A stretch of 29,697 bases of DNA, from the IMG/VR virus record IMGVR_UViG_3300039249_000004, positions 1 through 29,697 of that record; one strand, given 5' to 3'. The notes below the pieces were generated by a model. That model saw only the letters and a list, made by a program, of their open reading frames with translations, did not search any database and was not told where the DNA came from. This DNA comes from a virus. Positions 7,211-13,308 of the stretch are shown here, piece by piece. Positions within the stretch are counted from its first letter, which is position 1. Every line of letters starts with the position of its first letter. The position numbers and the translations under genes were made by a program.

Positions 7211-8238
7211 GCGCGGGCAACGGAAATCCGTTCCAGCCGGAGTTTATTCAGATCCCCTACGCGGTGTTCCGCGATCCGAACTTGAGTGCGTCGGCTAAGC
7301 TCGCCTATGGCCGACTCAAGCTCTATGCGGGCGTGGACGGCCACTGCTTCATGGCCCACCGGACGCTGGCGTCCGAGATCTGCTTGGGGCGCCGGCAAAC
7401 TCAGAAGATTCTCGATGAACTGAGGGCGGCCGGCTGGATTGACTGGGAATGGAGCCGCGGCGAAACGGCCACGTACACGGTTCGGCAGGTTGCGCAGAAA
7501 AGTGCGCAGGGGGATGCGCAGAAAAGTGCGCAACCCCTACGAAGAAAAGTGCGCAAGGGTTGCGCACAAAAGTGCGCACAGAATAGAGGATTTGAAGATC
7601 ATCATCTGGAAAGAGGAGTTGAAAAGAAGAACCCCGAGGCCTCCGTCGAAGGTTCAACAGCCGGCGAAGCCCCGAAGGAAACCCCAAAAGCAAAAACCGA
7701 TTCTTTGAATGCTGATGATGATAAAAACTGCTTCCCACCGGAAAGCCCCGAGGCACGGTTGAAGGCCTGGGCCGTGAACCGTGGCGATCCGCTCTCACTG
7801 AAAGACTGGTGGGACATCAAGGCGCAAGCGGAAGTCCGAGGGCTGGCGCTCGGCGAGCTCGCGGACCTGGCTGAGAAGAACAACGGCCACTGGAAGAGTT
7901 CGGCCGCCGGCTTGCGGTGGCTGCTTAAGCAGTTCGCGCGAAAAACTACAGACGCTCCTGCGGAAGTTGTGACGCCGCAACCGGTCGAGAAGTGCCCAAA
8001 GTGCCGATGCCCGAAGGGCCAGGGAACGGTGCTGGTAAACGGTCACCTGGAAGCGTGCGAGTGCGCGACCGCGGAATGGCGCCGCCAGATCGCGCAGGCC
8101 GCGGCGCGCGATGCTGCGAACGGTTCGAATGCAATCAAGCCGGTCGCAGAAGTCCTGCAGCATCCGGTGCCAACCGAGGTGGCGCATTGCGCCGGCAGAT
8201 CGTGCGCGGCCAGGGGCGCACCGTGGTCGAGTTTCTGA
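7207..8238 (+). CDS. phage replication initiator (O-like, winged helix)
   Basis: A 343-residue protein. Residues 10-95 form a winged helix typical of phage replisome organisers: an IQIPYAVFRDPNLSASAKLAYGRL opening, then the RTLASEICLGRRQTQKILDELRAAGWI helix-turn-helix and a wing. These proteins bind repeats at the phage origin and recruit host helicase. A basic, repetitive linker (residues 95-125) is encoded by the iteron array at 7491-7578. A helical domain follows (about 175-240), then a cysteine cluster (CPKCRCPKG...CEC, about 263-285). Origin sequences inside the initiator gene are known from lambda O, so the protein probably binds its own gene. It starts with an ATGA overlap. Confidence 0.8.
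   Translation: MSAGNGNPFQPEFIQIPYAVFRDPNLSASAKLAYGRLKLYAGVDGHCFMAHRTLASEICLGRRQTQKILDELRAAGWIDWEWSRGETATYTVRQVAQKSAQGDAQKSAQPLRRKVRKGCAQKCAQNRGFEDHHLERGVEKKNPEASVEGSTAGEAPKETPKAKTDSLNADDDKNCFPPESPEARLKAWAVNRGDPLSLKDWWDIKAQAEVRGLALGELADLAEKNNGHWKSSAAGLRWLLKQFARKTTDAPAEVVTPQPVEKCPKCRCPKGQGTVLVNGHLEACECATAEWRRQIAQAAARDAANGSNAIKPVAEVLQHPVPTEVAHCAGRSCAARGAPWSSF
7491..7578 (+). repeat. iteron array, candidate replication origin
   Basis: An 18-bp unit, TGCGCA-GAAAAG-TGCGCA, occurs at 7491-7508 and 7515-7532. A half-degenerate copy covers 7538-7555 (GAAAAGTGCGCA intact at 7544-7555), and a fourth copy with CAAAAG lies at 7561-7578. Starts are 24, 23 and 23 bp apart, so the sites fall on nearly the same face of the helix. 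AT-rich DNA follows (7579-7640 and 7681-7735), where melting could start. The layout copies the lambda origin within the O gene. Confidence 0.7.
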
Positions 8239-8453
8239 AGCGCTACAACCCGGTCGGATCCGGCTATCCCGAGAAGGTCGCCGCGTTCGGCCGGTTGATT
8301 ATGTTTGACAATCAGATCGATTTGTTTCAAACTATTGGCGTAAACTGTGCAGTTTTGAACTGCGATTTGCAAGCGCTCCTCCGACGAGGGCATAACGCAA
8401 CGGGGCGGATTCACCCGGTCGGACGTTTCGGAGCCACCCTTCCCAAAAGATGA
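8223..8453 (+). CDS. unknown small protein, 76 residues
   Basis: A GTG start at 8223 has AGGGG a few bases upstream and lies inside the end of the initiator gene. In-frame alternatives upstream are possible. The product starts VVEFLKRYNPVGSGYPEKVAAFGRL and has two cysteines in its middle. Its stop overlaps the ATG of the next gene (ATGA), which supports it. Against it, the middle of the gene is AT-rich and holds promoter- and operator-like sequence (8305-8363), so part of it may be regulatory DNA. No family is recognised. Confidence 0.45.
   Translation: MVEFLKRYNPVGSGYPEKVAAFGRLIMFDNQIDLFQTIGVNCAVLNCDLQALLRRGHNATGRIHPVGRFGATLPKR
8305..8363 (+). promoter_or_regulatory. possible promoter/operator with overlapping palindromes
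   Basis: A perfect TTGACA (8305-8310) lies in an AT-rich patch. At proper spacing only weak -10 candidates exist (about 3 of 6 matches near 8328-8335). Just downstream are two overlapping palindromes, AAACTG-tg-CAGTTT (8342-8355) and GCAGTT-ttg-AACTGC (8349-8363). This is the kind of symmetry bound by dimeric repressors. Confidence 0.3.
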
Positions 8454-8827
8454 CATTCAAGCCGCATGTCGCCGTCTGTTCATACTCCGGCGAAATCCTT
8501 TTCCACGTCCACGCCGAGCGAGCGCGGCTGCTGGTGCGAGATGGCACGGCCACTCCGGACACCAGCAACCACGTCCGCAGGATCAGGTTGCGGGACGGCG
8601 GACCGGGGGACAGGGATGCACCATCGCGCGATGGTAATCCAGGGAAGTATACGTTCCGAGAGGCCCTTGGCCAGCCGGTCGACGCGCACTGCCACAGCCA
8701 TAAACCCAACGTTGCCACACGCAATAACTGGCCTATATTCCGCGCGGCGCTGGTGGATTGCTTGCCACCGTCGGACCAGGCGCAGATTCGAGAGCTGTTT
8801 GCGCCGACTGCGAGGCGCGCAGCGTGA
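8450..8827 (+). CDS. unknown protein, 125 residues
   Basis: The gene starts in an ATGA overlap with the previous one and ends in a GTGA overlap with the next. The protein begins with a possible beta-hairpin (HVAVCSYSGEILFHVHAERARLLVRDG), then a charged, Arg/Asp-rich middle and a helical C-terminus (WPIFRAALVDCLPPSDQAQIRELF). A short His/Cys group (DAHCHSHK) might bind a metal. No known family is evident and the neighbours give no specific hint. Confidence 0.55.
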   Translation: MTFKPHVAVCSYSGEILFHVHAERARLLVRDGTATPDTSNHVRRIRLRDGGPGDRDAPSRDGNPGKYTFREALGQPVDAHCHSHKPNVATRNNWPIFRAALVDCLPPSDQAQIRELFAPTARRAA

Positions 8828-9021
8828 AGGTGTCGACCAGTGGTGCGCGCTGGCTGGCCCGCGAGCGCGGCGCCCACGAAGGAACGGAGCGACCCAGGGT
8901 GGCCATCGTGTCGGCCCCTGCCGGCTCTGTCCGCATCAACGGGCCGGGCCGGGACGCGCTCCAACGTGAGATCGAGGGCCAGATCAACAAACGGCCGGCG
9001 GACCGGCTTCTCGGATTCTGA
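8824..9021 (+). CDS. unknown small basic protein, 65 residues
   Basis: GTG start in a GTGA overlap. The open frame extends to 8758, but that part lies in the preceding gene. The product is basic, with strands at the start and a final helix (RDALQREIEGQINKRPADRLLGF). Nothing identifies its function. It is followed after 9 bp by the coiled-coil membrane protein gene. Confidence 0.5.
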   Translation: MKVSTSGARWLARERGAHEGTERPRVAIVSAPAGSVRINGPGRDALQREIEGQINKRPADRLLGF

Positions 9022-9030
9022 GAGCGAACG

Positions 9031-9438
9031 ATGAGCGATGGAGCCGATGAAATCCCGTTGCGGGACCACTTCGACGCAAAGTTAGCCGACCTCGAAAAGC
9101 TCGTCGCGACCAACTTCAAAGCTCATGAACGCGAGCACGAGCTGATGGAGGTTGTCCGTGTAAGCGACAGAGCGGCGCTGGACAAGCACTTGGGGTGGCT
9201 AAATGAGATGCGGGGAGCCCTGAAGGATGAACGCGCCGAACGGGATCGAATGTTTCCGCGGTTGGAGCACGAAGCCTATTCAAAAAGCGTGGAAACAGAC
9301 TTGCGTGGACTGCGGGAATCTCGCGCGGAAATGCAGGGTAAAGCGAGCCAGAGCAATTTGAACGTGACGTTTTTTATCGCCATGGCCGGATGTATTGGCG
9401 CGATGGTGGACATGATTCTGCGGATCTGCGTAAAGTAG
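9031..9438 (+). CDS. coiled-coil protein with C-terminal membrane anchor
   Basis: A 135-residue, highly charged helical protein (residues 10-105, heptad-like spacing of Leu/Val/Met). It ends in one hydrophobic segment, NVTFFIAMAGCIGAMVDMIL (about 110-129), and a short Lys-ended tail. This topology resembles small tail-anchored phage membrane proteins. A lysis role (holin- or spanin-like) is possible, but there is no endolysin gene nearby, so I leave it open. It is the last intact gene before the packaging block, and the sequence after its TAG stop continues in the same frame into the methyltransferase relic. Confidence 0.6.
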   Translation: MSDGADEIPLRDHFDAKLADLEKLVATNFKAHEREHELMEVVRVSDRAALDKHLGWLNEMRGALKDERAERDRMFPRLEHEAYSKSVETDLRGLRESRAEMQGKASQSNLNVTFFIAMAGCIGAMVDMILRICVK

Positions 9439-9792
9439 GCTGGGACGGCCACGAAGAAAACCGGCGACCAGCCAGTTGCGGGCGATCTCATCTACGAACC
9501 CTTCGCCGGCAGCGGCACAGCAGTCGTTGCCGCGGAACAGTTGGGGCGGACGTGCTGCGCCATGGAGATCTCGCCCGCGTTCGTGGACGTGATCATTGAG
9601 CGCTGGCAGAAGCTTACGGGGAAGCGGGCCACGCTCGACGGCGATGGGCGCACGTTTGAGGAAGTGGCGGCGGCGCGCGTTCCGGAGGCGGTGGTGGAGG
9701 CTGAGGCGGCAAGCGCGTCCATAGCTCCTGCGTCCGAATCCCGTTTCTCTTTGAGGCGCCTGGCTCGGTGGGTCGCGCAGCGTGGAAGGTGA
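9439..9792 (+). pseudogene. relic of a DNA methyltransferase (C-terminal part)
   Basis: Reading on from 9439, the frame is open to a TGA at 9790-9792. It encodes the C-terminal section of a beta-class DNA methyltransferase: DLIYEPFAGSGTAVVAAEQ is AdoMet motif I, followed by AMEISPAFVDVIIERWQKLTGKRA, the usual closing helix of adenine methylases. The catalytic motif IV and target-recognition part are missing, and no ATG precedes motif I (only TTG 9541 or ATG 9562, both inside the fold). This piece differs from the intact methyltransferase at 5259, so it is not a duplicate. It most likely marks an old recombination or deletion. A short alanine-rich tail (about 35 residues) follows the relic. 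Confidence 0.75.
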
Positions 9793-9806
9793 GGGAGGGA
9801 GCGCGC

Positions 9807-9872
9807 ATGAATTCGCGGGTCCTGTCTGGGCCCGGCGCCGGCGCGGGTGAATTTGTTGTGAAGGAGGGCTAG
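9807..9872 (+). CDS. possible 21-residue peptide
   Basis: An ATG follows a strong purine-rich ribosome site (GAGGGAGGGAG). It opens a 21-codon frame rich in Gly and Ala ending VVKEG, stopping at TAG 9870-9872. It lies in the 168-bp spacer before the small terminase. It could be a leader peptide or chance; only the ribosome site argues for it. Confidence 0.2.
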   Translation: MNSRVLSGPGAGAGEFVVKEG

Positions 9873-9888
9873 TTAGGACCCTAAAAAA

Positions 9889-9928
9889 GGGGTTTCCATG
9901 GCATAACGACCATGGCTGGAAAGTCCCC
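9889..9928. promoter_or_regulatory. inverted repeat before the terminase genes (possible packaging site)
   Basis: GGGGTTTCCATGG (9889-9901) faces CCATGG...GGAAA..CCCC (9910-9928) across an 8-base loop, giving a strong imperfect hairpin. CCATGG occurs three times (9896, 9910, 9927). No T-run follows, so it is not a standard terminator. In lambda-type phages cos lies directly upstream of the small terminase gene, so this is a candidate packaging or terminase-binding site. Confidence 0.4.
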
Positions 9929-9960
9929 ATGGCGCACCTGGGTTGAAAGCAAGTTGCCGC

Positions 9961-10557
9961 ATGACGGTCTCCACCCCCGAACTCGCAGCCGCCTTCGGCA
10001 TCTCCCGCCAGCGCGTGAACGAGCTTGGCCGCAAGGGCAAGATAATCCGCGAGCCTGACGGCCGCTGGGACGTGGAGAAGGTGCGCGCGGCGCTGGGCCG
10101 GAATCTGGACATCCGCCAGGTGTCCCCCGCGCGCGGTGAAGCGCCGCCGCAGACAGTCGGCAGGCGGCCAACCGACCCGCCGCGAAATGGGGTATTTACT
10201 GGTGATCCTGGCGGGGCGAAATCGGGTGAAATGGGGACGGACATGATTCCAGACACCGGCCCGGCCGTAGGTACCTTGGCCCACGCGCAACTGGTACACG
10301 AGACCGCGAAGGCGAAGAAAGCGGCGCTCGAAGCGCGGCGGCTGGAGGGTAGCTTGGTTGACCGCGAAGCAGTGGAGGCCGAGTGGACCGCAATAGGCTC
10401 AGAGATTCGGGACAGAGTAATGGCGTTGCCGTCCCGTGTGATCAATCGTTTACCCAGCGAATGGAGATCGCAACTGCTGCCCGTGATCGAAGAGGAGGCG
10501 CGGTCCATGCTAACCGTGCTGAGTGATGGAATCCGCTCCGCTTCAAGGGCTGCGTGA
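9961..10557 (+). CDS. terS: terminase small subunit (Nu1-like)
   Basis: This is a 198-residue DNA-packaging protein that recognises the packaging site and hands the DNA to the large subunit. Residues 3-45 are a Nu1-type winged helix (TPELAAAFGISRQRVNELGRKG, then IREPDGRWDVEKVRAAL). A Pro/Gly-rich linker follows, and from about residue 105 come long helices (HAQLVHETAKAKKAALEARRLEG) ending in the MALPSRVINRLP-type motif common to Nu1 relatives. The ATG at 9961 has no good ribosome site; an upstream TTG (9943) would add six residues. The end overlaps the large-subunit gene by about 32 bp, the usual arrangement. Confidence 0.85.
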   Translation: MTVSTPELAAAFGISRQRVNELGRKGKIIREPDGRWDVEKVRAALGRNLDIRQVSPARGEAPPQTVGRRPTDPPRNGVFTGDPGGAKSGEMGTDMIPDTGPAVGTLAHAQLVHETAKAKKAALEARRLEGSLVDREAVEAEWTAIGSEIRDRVMALPSRVINRLPSEWRSQLLPVIEEEARSMLTVLSDGIRSASRAA

Positions 10558-12553
10558 TGCGCTTGCCGATGCCTTACTTCCGCCGCCGATCCTGCTGCTT
10601 TCGGAATGGGCGCGAAAGAAGTTCGTGCTTAGTTCGGACTACGCGGGTACGACCGGGGATTTTGTGCCGTACCCGTACCAGATCGAGCCGCTTGACGTCC
10701 TCGGTCCTTCGAACCCGGCGGAAACTATGTGTTTGATGTGTGGCGCCCAGATGATGAAGACGCTCCTCATGATGATCCTGCTCGGCTACGTGATCGACGC
10801 CGAGCCGGGGCCGGTCCTTATCGTCCAGCCCAACGAGGCCGACGCCAAGGCTTTCTCGGCGGAGCGCGTGGCACCCATGCTGCGCGACCTGCCGTGCCTG
10901 CGGGGCAAGGTCCACGAGGCGAAATCTCGTGATGCGGGCAACACCATCCTGCAGAAGCGCTTCGCCGGCGGATCTATCGCGCTCACCGGGACGGTATCTT
11001 CCCGCGGTCTGCGCCGCCGCTCAGTGCGCTACCTGCTGATGGACGAGATTGACGGCTATGAAGACACCCGCGATGGCGATCCGGTTTCACTGGCCGCCGC
11101 GCGCACTTCGAAGTTCTGGAATCGCAAAATCGTCAAATGCTCGACCCCGACCTCCGAAGGCCGGAGCCGGATCGCTGCAGCGTTCGAACTCTCCGACCAG
11201 CGGCTATACTTCGTACCCTGCCCGCTGTGTGGAGAGATGCAGGCATTGGAGTGGAGGCCGTCTCCAGATTCTGGCGTTCGATGGGGCGACGTCGACGGCC
11301 AGTACATCGAGCCGGAAGCGGCTATGTACCAATGCGCAGGATGCCATGGGCTTATCCCCCATCACCGCAAACTGGAAATGCTGCGGGCCGGCGAGTGGCG
11401 CGCGACGAACCCGGATGGCAAGTATCCCGGCTTCCGAATCTCCCGGCTCTATTCCCCGGACTGGGCCTGGGGCAAGGTGGTGACTGACGCCGATGAGGGC
11501 TGGATTCCAGCGCAGGGTCACCCAGAAAAGTTGCGAGTCTTCGTCAACAACACCCTGGCTGAGACCTGGCGCGAGCCCGGGGAGGCTCCGCCGGACTACG
11601 AGAAGCTGATGGGCCGCAAAGAAGATTACTCGCTCGGTGAGGTTCCCGACGGCGTGTTATTCCTGACGGCGGGTGCGGATGTCCAGAAGACGTGGCTCGA
11701 AGGCTACGTTTGGGGATGGGGCAGGAATCGCCAGCGCTGGCTCGTGGATTGGTGGCGCATCGACCAATCGCCCTTTGAGCCGGGCGCGTGGGAGCAACTC
11801 GAGGCAAAGCTTCAGCAGACTTACCGCCATCCCTCCGGTGCCGAGTTGAGCATCGTCCGCATGTGCATCGACTCCGGTTTTGCCGGCAACGAGGTCTATG
11901 CCTTCTCCAAGCGGCACGGCTCCTCGCGCGTGCTGGCTGTGGATGGCCGCCCCACTGGCCGGGCGCTGGTGGACCCACCCAGCCTGGTGGATCTCACAGT
12001 CCGAGGCCGAAAGATCACCCACGGCTGCAAACTCTGGCCGGTCAACGTCTCGATGGCGAAGCAGGAGCTGTATGCGCAACTCAACCGCGAGCGGCCGGCG
12101 CGCGGCGATCCGTACCCGGCGGGGTGGGTCCATTTCCCGATCGATGCCCCCGAAGAGTTCTACCGGCAGTTGACCTCCGAGGAATTCAGGCTGAGCGTCC
12201 GAAAGGGCGGCGTCCGGAAGTACCACTGGGAGCCGATCGAGAACCGTAGACACGAAGCGCTCGATTGTGCGAACTACGCGCGCGCCGGCGCCTTCGTGTT
12301 GGGAATTGACCGCTTCGGGGAAGCGCAATGGGCGCATCTGGAGAGTCTGCTGAATGTGAAGACGTTGCCGGCGGCAGCGTCAACGCAACAGAAGAAAGGC
12401 CCAGATTACGCCGCCCTGCGGACTCAGGAGCAACAGGCGACAGCGCCATCGCCGCCGGCCGAAACCGCCCCACAGCCGGTGGAAGCACAGCAGCAGCAGC
12501 AGCGGCAGCCGCGGTATATCGGCCGCTTCGACGTGACCAACTGGCTGGGATAA
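10526..12553 (+). CDS. terL: terminase large subunit (GpA family)
   Basis: This is the 675-residue packaging motor and nuclease. The N-terminal ATPase shows LSEWARKKFVLSS at the start, a deviant Walker A CGAQMMKT (72-79, where most relatives have GAQVGKT), SSRGLRRRSVRYLLMDE with Walker B at 170-174, and a C-motif-like CSTPT (205-209). A zinc-binding pair of C-x2-C groups follows (C232/C235 and C270/C273). The C-terminal nuclease domain begins at FLTAGADVQ; its acidic residues include GADVQ, CIDSG and the late ALDCANYA. The tail holds a run of five glutamines before a conserved-looking YIGRFDVTNWLG end. ATG 10526 directly follows GTG 10523; either may start the protein. Confidence 0.95.
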   Translation: MESAPLQGLRDALADALLPPPILLLSEWARKKFVLSSDYAGTTGDFVPYPYQIEPLDVLGPSNPAETMCLMCGAQMMKTLLMMILLGYVIDAEPGPVLIVQPNEADAKAFSAERVAPMLRDLPCLRGKVHEAKSRDAGNTILQKRFAGGSIALTGTVSSRGLRRRSVRYLLMDEIDGYEDTRDGDPVSLAAARTSKFWNRKIVKCSTPTSEGRSRIAAAFELSDQRLYFVPCPLCGEMQALEWRPSPDSGVRWGDVDGQYIEPEAAMYQCAGCHGLIPHHRKLEMLRAGEWRATNPDGKYPGFRISRLYSPDWAWGKVVTDADEGWIPAQGHPEKLRVFVNNTLAETWREPGEAPPDYEKLMGRKEDYSLGEVPDGVLFLTAGADVQKTWLEGYVWGWGRNRQRWLVDWWRIDQSPFEPGAWEQLEAKLQQTYRHPSGAELSIVRMCIDSGFAGNEVYAFSKRHGSSRVLAVDGRPTGRALVDPPSLVDLTVRGRKITHGCKLWPVNVSMAKQELYAQLNRERPARGDPYPAGWVHFPIDAPEEFYRQLTSEEFRLSVRKGGVRKYHWEPIENRRHEALDCANYARAGAFVLGIDRFGEAQWAHLESLLNVKTLPAAASTQQKKGPDYAALRTQEQQATAPSPPAETAPQPVEAQQQQQRQPRYIGRFDVTNWLG

Positions 12554-12556
12554 CCC

Positions 12557-12817
12557 ATGGCACTTTCGCTCGCACAACTTCAGGCCAACCTAGACGCGAT
12601 CAACACGGCAATCGGCAGCGCAGTGTTGAGCGTGCGGTTCCCCGATGGCCGCCAGGTGACGTATAGGACTATGCAAGAGCTTCGCCTCGCCAAGGCTGAT
12701 ATCGAGGACGGGATTCGCACCTATGGCGGAAGCAACCCGAGCAAATCCACTTTGGGGCAAACCAGGCGGGGGGACGGCCCCTGTGGTCCGGGGTTTCCGG
12801 GATGGGGGCATTGGTAG
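12557..12817 (+). CDS. gpW-like head-tail connector protein
   Basis: This is an 86-residue protein starting 3 bp after the large terminase. Residues 1-58 fit the gpW pattern: two helices (LAQLQANLDAINTAIGS and TMQELRLAKADIEDGIRTYG) around a beta-hairpin (VLSVRFPDGRQVTY). gpW joins head and tail in lambda-like phages and sits just after the terminase, as here. The Gly/Pro-rich C-terminal extension (60-86, GPCGPGFPGWGHW) is not part of the usual fold. The stop directly abuts the next ATG. Confidence 0.75.
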   Translation: MALSLAQLQANLDAINTAIGSAVLSVRFPDGRQVTYRTMQELRLAKADIEDGIRTYGGSNPSKSTLGQTRRGDGPCGPGFPGWGHW

Positions 12818-13069
12818 ATGGCGAATCCGACAGGTGGTGCGTATCAACCCGCGCGGACCGGACGTTCCGATCCGCCTCGCGGTGGGTCCGGGCTTTCAGA
12901 TCCAGGGGCGACGGGACAAGGGTACGCAAATGCAGTGCTCGACGCGATTCTCGAGGAGCTTCGCGCCATTCGTAACGCACTTGAAAATCCGAAAGACACG
13001 GCGGTCAAAGAGATCCGCGACGCAGAGTACCCGGAGGACGCGGTGGAGGGGCGCGGGCACAACATATGA
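12818..13069 (+). CDS. unknown small protein, 83 residues
   Basis: The ATG follows the preceding stop without a gap. The N-terminal 40 residues are Gly/Pro/Ser-rich and probably disordered. The rest is a charged helical region (NAVLDAILEELRAIRNALENPKD) with an acidic tail. No family is recognised. Small proteins of this kind are common between terminase and portal genes. The end overlaps the next start (ATGA). Confidence 0.55.
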   Translation: MANPTGGAYQPARTGRSDPPRGGSGLSDPGATGQGYANAVLDAILEELRAIRNALENPKDTAVKEIRDAEYPEDAVEGRGHNI

Positions 13070-13308
13070 AACCTATCCGCCGGTTCTTGGCTTGGTGGGC
13101 CGCGCGCCCTGAGACGTTGATGGCGCTGATAAACCGTCCGCGCCCCGCTTCAACCTCGAAGCTCTATGTGGTCGAGATCGACTTTTCCATGCCTCCGCCG
13201 ATGATGGAGGATTTCGAGAAAAACCTGGACAGGCTGCGGGAGAAATTCGGCTTGGACTTCCTCATGGTCGAGCCTGGCATAAAGCTGAAGAGATTCGATG
13301 ACTTCTGA
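13066..13308 (+). CDS. unknown small protein, 80 residues
   Basis: The gene starts in an ATGA overlap and ends with an 11-bp overlap into the portal gene. The N-terminal segment is aromatic and basic (RRFLAWWAARPETLMALI). From residue 30 it follows a beta-alpha-beta pattern (KLYVVEIDF, EDFEKNLDRLREKFGLDFLMVEPG), resembling a compact ferredoxin-like half-fold. The function is unknown. It may assist portal assembly by position only. Confidence 0.55.
   Translation: MKPIRRFLAWWAARPETLMALINRPRPASTSKLYVVEIDFSMPPPMMEDFEKNLDRLREKFGLDFLMVEPGIKLKRFDDF

Noticed and set aside
9031-9792. Amber readthrough joining the coiled-coil protein to the methyltransferase piece
   Set aside because: Both are in the same frame across one TAG, but the first protein ends in a complete membrane anchor and the second begins in mid-fold, so a functional fusion is unlikely.
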